From Methylovirgula ligni (GTDB lineage: Bacteria > Pseudomonadota > Alphaproteobacteria > Rhizobiales > Beijerinckiaceae), in the NCBI RefSeq assembly GCF_004135935.1, contig NZ_CP025086.1, positions 434,001-498,000 of the forward strand: 64,000 nucleotides of DNA. The letters are read 5' to 3'. Below the pieces are notes generated by a model, which searched no databases, had not been told where the DNA came from, and worked only from the letters and a program-made list of their open reading frames with translations. The position numbers and the translations under genes were made by a program. This document shows positions 58,361 through 64,000 of the stretch, one piece after another; position 1 is the first letter of the stretch, and each line of letters begins with the position of its first letter.

Positions 58361-58827
58361 TGCCGCAACACAGTTTTTTCACTCTCTTTCGCTCGGACGA
58401 GGGCGAAATCGACGCGCCAATCTGGTGGCGCGGCATCTTGATTCTCGGTGGCGTTTTTGCCGTGCTGACGCTCGGCTGGCTCCTTATCGAACCGTTTGCC
58501 GACAGGTCGCTCGCGACGACGATCACGAGCACAATCGTCGTTCTGACGGCCAACCTTTATCGCCTCGCCTATGGCGTCATCTGCCTGCTGCTGCTGATCT
58601 GTTTCTACAATCTCAGCGCCAAGCGCTGGCGCGATCTCGGCCGGCCGCCGGCCTTTGCCGGCATTCTGCCGGTCGTCGGCGCCGTGGTCGCTGCGCTGCA
58701 TTGGCTCGAACCGCGCACCGGCGGCGATACCCCGCACGTGCTGGTGATCGCCGCCGACCTGCTCTTGTTTGCAGTGCTGATCTGGAACATCACCGAGCTC
58801 GGCGGGATCGCCCGCTTTCGCGTGTAA
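58360..58827 (+). CDS. Small polytopic membrane protein
   Basis: Predicted membrane protein of 155 residues with about four helices (25-45, 55-80, 95-112, 122-142). The segment FYNLSAKRWRDLGRPPAFAGILPVVG recalls DUF805 proteins (where R-x-R-W-H-D-x-x is typical), and a DUF805 gene follows, so this may be a divergent relative. Cotranslated with dapD (one-base overlap). Function unknown. Confidence 0.8.
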   Translation: MPQHSFFTLFRSDEGEIDAPIWWRGILILGGVFAVLTLGWLLIEPFADRSLATTITSTIVVLTANLYRLAYGVICLLLLICFYNLSAKRWRDLGRPPAFAGILPVVGAVVAALHWLEPRTGGDTPHVLVIAADLLLFAVLIWNITELGGIARFRV

Positions 58828-58935
58828 GGACGCACATCTCCCGACAAGCCGCAGGGCGGCGGCGTTGACCCTCGCACCCGGAACCTGCAAAGTCCGTCCG
58901 GTCATTTTTTTGAGGGATTTAGGGGAGGAATCGCG

Positions 58936-59277
58936 ATGGATTGGCAAAATCTATTCTTGACCAATACGGGCCGGCTCGACCGCCAGCCGTGGTGGATCGG
59001 CAGCGTCATCATCTTCCTCATTTCGCTGATCGCGCGCATCGTCATTCACATCGTCTTCGGGCACGGCAATTCGCTCGGCCACGTGCTCGACGCGATCATC
59101 GGGCTGGTCCTGCTTTATCCCGCGGTCAATATCGGCATCAAACGCTTCCACGACCGCGACAAGTCCGGCTGGTGGGTGCTGATCGCCTTTGTTCCGATCA
59201 TCGGCTGGATCTGGTATGTGGTCGAATGCGGCTTCCTGCCCGGCACGGACGGCCCCAACCGCTTCGATCCGACTTGA
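58936..59277 (+). CDS. DUF805-family membrane protein
   Basis: Membrane protein of 113 residues with three helices. [15 protein letters not shown] at the N-terminus and [29 protein letters not shown] are the DUF805 signature. It has its own GGGGAGGAA ribosome-binding sequence. Sits between dapD and dapE. Biological role unknown. Confidence 0.9.
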   Translation: MDWQNLFLTNTGRLDRQPWWIGSVIIFLISLIARIVIHIVFGHGNSLGHVLDAIIGLVLLYPAVNIGIKRFHDRDKSGWWVLIAFVPIIGWIWYVVECGFLPGTDGPNRFDPT

Positions 59278-59299
59278 GCTGCTGGCTGGCGTAACAGGC

Positions 59300-60472
59300 A
59301 TGTCGCAACGTTCAGAGCTGGCGCGCGAATTGACGCGCGCCTTGATCCGCTGCCATTCGGTGACGCCACAGGACGGCGGCGCGCTCGCCGTGCTTGAAGA
59401 GCAACTGAAGCCTGCCGGCTTCGCCATATACCGGCTGCGTTTCTCCGAACCCGGCGCCCCGGACGTCGACAATCTCTATGCACGCATCGGCAACGGCGCG
59501 CCCTATCTCGTCTTCGCCGGCCATACGGATGTGGTGCCGCCGGGCGATACAGCCGCCTGGCGCTTCGATCCCTTCTCGGCCGAGATCGCCGAAGGCGAGG
59601 TTTGGGGCCGCGGCGCTGTCGATATGAAGGGGGCGGTGGCCGCCTTCACCGCCGCCGCGCTCGATTATGTCGCGACGCATCAGCCGCTGAAGGGCTCGAT
59701 CGGCCTGCTCATCACCGGCGATGAGGAAGGCCCCTCTGTCAACGGCACGGTGAAACTGCTGCAATGGGCCGCCAAACAGGGCGAGCATTTCGATCATTGC
59801 CTCGTCGGCGAACCGACCAATGTCGAGGCGCTCGGCGATACGATCAAGATCGGACGGCGCGGCTCGCTGACCGGCACGCTCGTCGTCCACGGCACGCAGG
59901 GGCATGTCGCCTATCCGCAGCGCGCCGATAATCCCATTCCACATCTTCTCCGCCTGCTGACGGCGCTGATCGCGCCGCCGCTCGACGATGGTTCAGCGGA
60001 GTTCGATCCGAGCCATCTCGAAATCCTCACCGTCGATGTCGGCAATCCGGCGACGAATGTGATTCCGGCGACGGCCCGGGCGCGATTCAACATTCGCTTC
60101 AACGATCTGTGGACGCCGCAGACGTTGAGCGCCGAGATAGACCGGCGCGCCGCCGCTGTGGCTGGCGGCGCACGCTATGAATTGAGCTTCGATCCCTGCA
60201 ACGCGCTCGCCTTCGTCACAGCGCGCGATCATTTCACCGATCTTGCCGTCGAGGCCATCGCCGCGCACAGCGGGCGCATCGCGCATTTCTCGACCTCCGG
60301 CGGCACGTCCGACGCGCGTTTCATCCGCAATTATTGCCCGGTGATCGAATTCGGCCTCGTCGGCGCGACCATGCACAAGATCGACGAGCGCGTGCCGCTC
60401 GCCGACATCGACACACTCGCCGACATCTATAGCGAAATTCTGGAGCGGTATTTCGATCAAGCGCCGGTTTGA
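59300..60472 (+). CDS. dapE: Succinyl-diaminopimelate desuccinylase
   Basis: Zn-dependent M20-family deacylase of 390 residues, the step that frees L,L-diaminopimelate. Metal and catalytic motifs [38 protein letters not shown] and the C-terminal [15 protein letters not shown] are intact. ATG 59300 gives the usual N-terminus; the frame runs further upstream through the DUF805 gene. Together with dapD it shows the succinylase branch. Confidence 0.95.
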   Translation: MSQRSELARELTRALIRCHSVTPQDGGALAVLEEQLKPAGFAIYRLRFSEPGAPDVDNLYARIGNGAPYLVFAGHTDVVPPGDTAAWRFDPFSAEIAEGEVWGRGAVDMKGAVAAFTAAALDYVATHQPLKGSIGLLITGDEEGPSVNGTVKLLQWAAKQGEHFDHCLVGEPTNVEALGDTIKIGRRGSLTGTLVVHGTQGHVAYPQRADNPIPHLLRLLTALIAPPLDDGSAEFDPSHLEILTVDVGNPATNVIPATARARFNIRFNDLWTPQTLSAEIDRRAAAVAGGARYELSFDPCNALAFVTARDHFTDLAVEAIAAHSGRIAHFSTSGGTSDARFIRNYCPVIEFGLVGATMHKIDERVPLADIDTLADIYSEILERYFDQAPV

Positions 60473-60540
60473 CGCTCGCCTATTCCAATCGAAAGGTCAG
60501 GCGATTTCCTAAACATTCTCGGGAATAGGCAAGGTCCGAT

Positions 60541-61494
60541 ATGTTGTACCGCGGGCTGACCATAGCACTTGGAATTCCCTGCTATAACGAAGAACGCACC
60601 ATTGCGACGGTGATTCAGGACTTCCAGACCGCCATTCCGCAGCTGGATATCCACATCCTGGACAACCAATCAACCGATCGCACCGCGCAGATTGCGGCCA
60701 AGGGGGGTGCCAAGGTTATTTCCGTGCCTCTCCGCGGCAAGGGCAATGTGGTGCGCCGCATGTTTGCGGACATCGAAGCGGACATCTTTGTCATGGTCGA
60801 CGGCGATGCAACCTACGATGCGACCTCGGTCCGGCGCATGGTTGACCGTCTCATCGACGATCGTCTTGATATGGTCGTCGGTTGCCGCAAACCGTCGGAC
60901 GCGCATGCAGGCGCGGCCTACCGGCCCGGTCATCGTTTCGGAAACAGAGTCCTGACCGAGGGAGTCGCGCGGATCTTTGGCGGTGACGTCACGGATATGC
61001 TTTCGGGATACAGGGTCTTCTCGCGCCGCTTTGCCAAGACATTTCCAGCCCTGTCGCGGGGTTTCGAAATAGAGACGGAGCTTACGGTTCACGCTCTAGA
61101 ACTTCGTATGCCGTGGGCTGAGGAGCTAACCGCTTATGGCGCTCGACCCGAAGGATCGCAAAGCAAGCTTGCAACTTACAGCGACGGCGCACGCATTCTC
61201 ACGACCATCGGCCGGCTCTATATCGCCGAGCGTCCGCTGCAATTCTATGCGACGGTCGCGGGCGTCGTCTCTTTTGTGACGTTCCTGCTGGCGTCACCAA
61301 TTGTCATCGAGTTTTTCAAGACGGGGCTCGTCCCGCGTTTGCCGACCGCCGTTCTCTGCGCGGCGCTTGCGGTCTGTGCATTACTTTCGCTGACCTGCGG
61401 GCTCATTCTCGATAATGTCGTACGCAGCCGGCAGGAGATAAAGCGCCTTGCCTATCTGGCGATTCCGCATGTCCAGCAAAGGCAGGAATCGTGA
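60541..61494 (+). CDS. Family 2 glycosyltransferase, GtrB/DPM1-like, with C-terminal membrane helices
   Basis: Polyprenyl-phosphate glycosyltransferase-like protein of 317 residues. The GT2 fold starts IALGIPCYNEERTIATVI (about 8-25); the nucleotide/metal motif is VDGDA at 86-90; LSGYRVFSRRF and the C-terminal pair of helices (about 237-256 and 270-293) are typical of GtrB/dolichol-phosphate-mannose synthase proteins. It would transfer a sugar from a nucleotide to undecaprenyl phosphate on the cytoplasmic face. First gene of a three-gene set; its stop overlaps the gtrA GTG start by 4 bases. Confidence 0.9.
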   Translation: MLYRGLTIALGIPCYNEERTIATVIQDFQTAIPQLDIHILDNQSTDRTAQIAAKGGAKVISVPLRGKGNVVRRMFADIEADIFVMVDGDATYDATSVRRMVDRLIDDRLDMVVGCRKPSDAHAGAAYRPGHRFGNRVLTEGVARIFGGDVTDMLSGYRVFSRRFAKTFPALSRGFEIETELTVHALELRMPWAEELTAYGARPEGSQSKLATYSDGARILTTIGRLYIAERPLQFYATVAGVVSFVTFLLASPIVIEFFKTGLVPRLPTAVLCAALAVCALLSLTCGLILDNVVRSRQEIKRLAYLAIPHVQQRQES

Positions 61495-61988
61495 GAGGCG
61501 CCCAACGCGAAATATTCCTGTTTGCCGGGGTGGGAATTGTCGGGTTCCTCGTCGACGCTGGCGTATTCCATCTCCTCGTCGCCTGGCTGGGACTCTATTT
61601 CGCTCGAGTCTGGTCATTCCTCTGCGCCGCCTGCACGACATGGTGGCTCAACCGGGCCCGGACATTCCGCAATCGCCGCTCCGGCCACATCCCGGCCTTC
61701 GAGTTGGCGATTTACATCGCACTGATGCTTGGTGGCGGCGGCATCAATTATACTGTTTACGCCGTGATGGTACACAATATCCCGTTGGTGCATCTCCATC
61801 CGATCCTCGGTATTGCCTGCGGAAGCCTGGCTGGCATGGCGCTCAATTTCTTCAGCAGCCGACAACTCCTGTTCCGGCGCTTCCGATTTTCACTCGCAAC
61901 AAATTTTGTCAACGACGCTGCTGCGCCTCGCGCTGCCAGCTCGTCTATTCACGAAGGCACTGAATGTCCATCGAAATTGATTTTTTAG
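61491..61988 (+). CDS. GtrA-family membrane protein (lipid-linked sugar flippase type)
   Basis: Protein of 165 residues with four helices between about 8 and 125. The GtrA pattern VGIVGFLVDAGVFHLLV and WWLNRARTFRNR is present. GtrA proteins are thought to flip polyprenyl-phosphate sugars across the membrane. GTG start overlaps the glycosyltransferase; its 3' end overlaps the next gene by 25 bases. Confidence 0.9.
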   Translation: MRGAQREIFLFAGVGIVGFLVDAGVFHLLVAWLGLYFARVWSFLCAACTTWWLNRARTFRNRRSGHIPAFELAIYIALMLGGGGINYTVYAVMVHNIPLVHLHPILGIACGSLAGMALNFFSSRQLLFRRFRFSLATNFVNDAAAPRAASSSIHEGTECPSKLIF

Positions 61989-63808
61989 TTTCTTGCGCTG
62001 CTGCACTCATATTTCTTTTTCATTGTGGCGTTATCGGAATTGCGGTCCTCGGACGGTTGCGGCCGACCTGGCCCCGCGAACCGGCGGACGATAGCGCTTG
62101 TGCTGTGTTGGTAATGGCATTGGGTGTCGGACTCGTGGTCGACATCCTGGCACTCCTCGCCCTTGGATTCACCGCCCATTTGACCCCGGTTGGAATTGGC
62201 GCGGCGGGAGCGAGCCTATTCTGTCTCGCCGCCGTCCTTCTGCGCCATGTGCCCCTATCTATTCGCGAGGCATTCACAGGTTTTGGGTGGTTCGACGCGG
62301 CAATTGCACTCGCGCTTTTTTTCGCAATCGCGCTCACCTCCCTGCATCCCCCGGGGAGTTGGGACGATACGATGTATCACCTGCCGATCGCTCGAGCCTA
62401 TCTCGAGCATAGCGGGATCGTAACACTTCCGTTTCTGCGCTTTCCGCTTTTCCCGCAGAATGGAGAGCTGCTCATCGCGCTGGGAATGTTGATTGGCCAC
62501 GACGTCGGCGCGCAGCTTTTCGCACAACTCCCCTTATATTTGATGGGGCTCGGTCTCATCGCGGCTTCGCGATTGTTTTTAGGTACGCTCGCTCCCGGCG
62601 CTCTGGCCGCCCTCCTGATGGTCAAGCTCGTCCCGATACAAATCATTTTGGGTTTTGCATACGTCGATGCGGCCCTCGGGTTCTTTTGCTGGATGGCAAT
62701 CCTGGCGCTGGCCATCGGGCTGGAAGCGAAAGAAACCGGCAACATTCTCGCTTGGCCAATAATCGCCGGGCTGATGGCCGGAGCCGCAATCGGCACAAAA
62801 TATTTCGGCTTGCCCGTGGTCGGCATTCTTGGCCTCTGGCTATTGATCGTCCGCCGGGATTGGAAGGCCTCGCTCGCTTTTGGATTGACCGCTCTTGCGG
62901 TGGGCGGAGCCTGGTACATCCACAGCTTCATCGTCTCAGGCGATCCAATCCACCCCGCCGGAGGCAACATCTTCGGATTCTACCTTTGGAACGCGGCCGA
63001 CCTTGCCGGGCAGAAAAAAGAGCTTGCCACCCACGGCGTACCGCCAGGCTCACTCGACTTTGTCGGCGCGCTGAAAGCGGCCGGGGCGCTCCCCTTGCTG
63101 CTTGCTCTCGCAAGCCCGCTCGCGCGCGGCATGCGGCCGGGGTTGCGGTTACTGCGTTTCGTATTCTGCTCCTATTTCGTATTTTGGTTCTTCGTCGTAC
63201 AGGTCGAGCGTTACCTGATTCCAGTTATCGCGGCGGGATCACTGCTTTGCGTAGCCATCTTGTTCTTTTTGGACTGGCCGCCGGCGCTTCGAAGTGCCTG
63301 GTCTCGCGTTCCGCAACAAGGCAAGGCAGTCTTGGCCGGCTTGGTCGCGATTTCGTCCGTTGCCTACCTTGTTGTAGGCATTTGGCCGAATGTTGATTTT
63401 ACGCCGACCGCCTGGAGTCGAAAGCTGGAGCTTCGACCCGGATATGCCGTGCTCAGCAGAGCAAATGAACTTCGCAGCCGTTTTGGTGACCGCTTGGTGC
63501 AGGTAGGTTTCGAGAATGGATTCTACTTTTTCCGCGGCACTCTCATCGGAGACTGGTTCGGGCCGGGCCGCTACAGCCAGATGATGATATGCAACGTCTC
63601 TGGATGCGGCCTCGTCGACCCCTTCCGCATGAAGAAGATCATGCAGGGTTTTGACGCCCGGATGCTCGCGGTCAATACCTCTCGTGTCCCGAAGTTCGAT
63701 CGTTCGGCGTATGAACAAAACTTCCAGGTCGTGATGAGCAGCGCCGACGGCATATTGCTCGCCTTGCGCCCCGATTCGGCTACGGGCGATCCCAAGAACA
63801 AGAACTAA
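61964..63808 (+). CDS. GT-C-type polytopic glycosyltransferase-like protein
   Basis: Large membrane protein of 614 residues with about 11-12 helices. Asp-Asp in GSWDDTMYHLP (134-135) in the first large periplasmic loop is the typical GT-C acidic motif, and the C-terminal 120 residues form a periplasmic domain. It probably uses the polyprenyl-linked sugar delivered by the two upstream proteins to glycosylate a surface polymer or protein, like the serotype-specific GtrC proteins. Acceptor unknown. Codon usage is less GC-rich than in the preceding dap genes. Confidence 0.82.
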   Translation: MSIEIDFLVSCAAALIFLFHCGVIGIAVLGRLRPTWPREPADDSACAVLVMALGVGLVVDILALLALGFTAHLTPVGIGAAGASLFCLAAVLLRHVPLSIREAFTGFGWFDAAIALALFFAIALTSLHPPGSWDDTMYHLPIARAYLEHSGIVTLPFLRFPLFPQNGELLIALGMLIGHDVGAQLFAQLPLYLMGLGLIAASRLFLGTLAPGALAALLMVKLVPIQIILGFAYVDAALGFFCWMAILALAIGLEAKETGNILAWPIIAGLMAGAAIGTKYFGLPVVGILGLWLLIVRRDWKASLAFGLTALAVGGAWYIHSFIVSGDPIHPAGGNIFGFYLWNAADLAGQKKELATHGVPPGSLDFVGALKAAGALPLLLALASPLARGMRPGLRLLRFVFCSYFVFWFFVVQVERYLIPVIAAGSLLCVAILFFLDWPPALRSAWSRVPQQGKAVLAGLVAISSVAYLVVGIWPNVDFTPTAWSRKLELRPGYAVLSRANELRSRFGDRLVQVGFENGFYFFRGTLIGDWFGPGRYSQMMICNVSGCGLVDPFRMKKIMQGFDARMLAVNTSRVPKFDRSAYEQNFQVVMSSADGILLALRPDSATGDPKNKN

Positions 63809-63810
63809 AA

Positions 63811-64000
63811 CTACATCCGGAAGCTTTCGCCCAGGTAGAAGCGGCGCACGTCCGGGTTGGCGACAATTTCGCCCGGCGCGCCCTCGGTCAATATGCCGCC
63901 GCTGTGGACGATATAGGCACGATCGATGAGATCGAGCGTCTCGCGCACGTTATGGTCGGTGATGAGCACGCCGATGCCGCGGCGCTTCAAATGCTGGACG
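63811..64000 (-). CDS. lptB: LPS export ABC transporter ATP-binding protein, C-terminal part
   Basis: The last 62 codons of an ABC ATPase whose 5' end lies outside the window. The segment GIGVLITDHNVRETLDLIDRA with the switch His, then GEIVANPDVRRFYLGESFRM before the stop, is the characteristic LptB C-terminus. LptB drives lipopolysaccharide extraction with LptFG. It ends 3 bases from the convergent GT-C gene. Confidence 0.92.
   Translation of the reverse strand, partial: VQHLKRRGIGVLITDHNVRETLDLIDRAYIVHSGGILTEGAPGEIVANPDVRRFYLGESFRM

Overview
The window looks like chromosomal DNA of an alphaproteobacterium of the order Hyphomicrobiales (Rhizobiales). The evidence is high GC, frequent GTG/TTG starts, and gene orders typical of that group: hisB-DUF2628-hisH-hisA-hisF-hisE-coaA; ubiE-ubiB-coaBC-dut; rpmH-rnpA-yidC-yihA-argB-HAD-dapD-dapE; and nadQ-nadA-nadB-nadC. 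Beijerinckiaceae or Methylocystaceae (methylotroph/methanotroph relatives) would fit, but that is inference. No rRNA, CRISPR array or intact insertion sequence was found.

Layout. 1-3.1 kb: a truncated Fsr-type MFS exporter, a divergent LysR regulator and a TonB-like protein. 3.1-7.4 kb: trpS and an hslV-membrane protein-hslU operon. 7.6-12.4 kb: histidine operon ending in coaA. 12.4-15.9 kb: PfkB-family sugar/nucleoside kinase, cysK, 1-Cys peroxiredoxin and an Rrf2 regulator. 15.9-20 kb: ubiquinone/CoA/dUTP operon on the minus strand, with rrf2 as its last gene. 20-27.2 kb: CHRD protein, mutM, recF, an acetyltransferase, a histidine-rich secreted protein coupled to pheT, and an NDUFA9-like reductase.

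27.3-38.9 kb is the accessory part. It begins at a tRNA-Leu(CAG) followed by what may be an integrase remnant. It holds an ArsR/double-AHSA1 pair with an evident operator, a three-gene operon (twin-arginine-type membrane protein, CbbX/EccA-like AAA ATPase with membrane anchors, Sel1 protein), a twin-arginine HAD phosphatase, a sulfate-binding protein paired with a SulP permease under a near-perfect 27-bp palindrome, and a sulfotransferase. 39-47.7 kb returns to core genes: hemW, an LpoA-like lipoprotein divergent from rsmI-yraN, then nadQ-nadABC with a strong inverted repeat in front of nadA.

47.7-52.1 kb holds a methionine-rich probable outer-membrane protein encoded with a complete NitT/TauT-type ABC importer (the best candidate for an undescribed uptake system, perhaps for copper), followed by two tandem small secreted paralogues. 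52.2-60.5 kb is ribosomal protein L34/RNase P/YidC/EngB, arginine and lysine biosynthesis. 60.5-63.8 kb is a three-gene Gtr-like cassette (polyprenyl-phosphate glycosyltransferase, GtrA flippase, GT-C membrane glycosyltransferase). The window ends inside lptB. Three copies of one palindromic intergenic repeat and one element of a second type punctuate the core regions.
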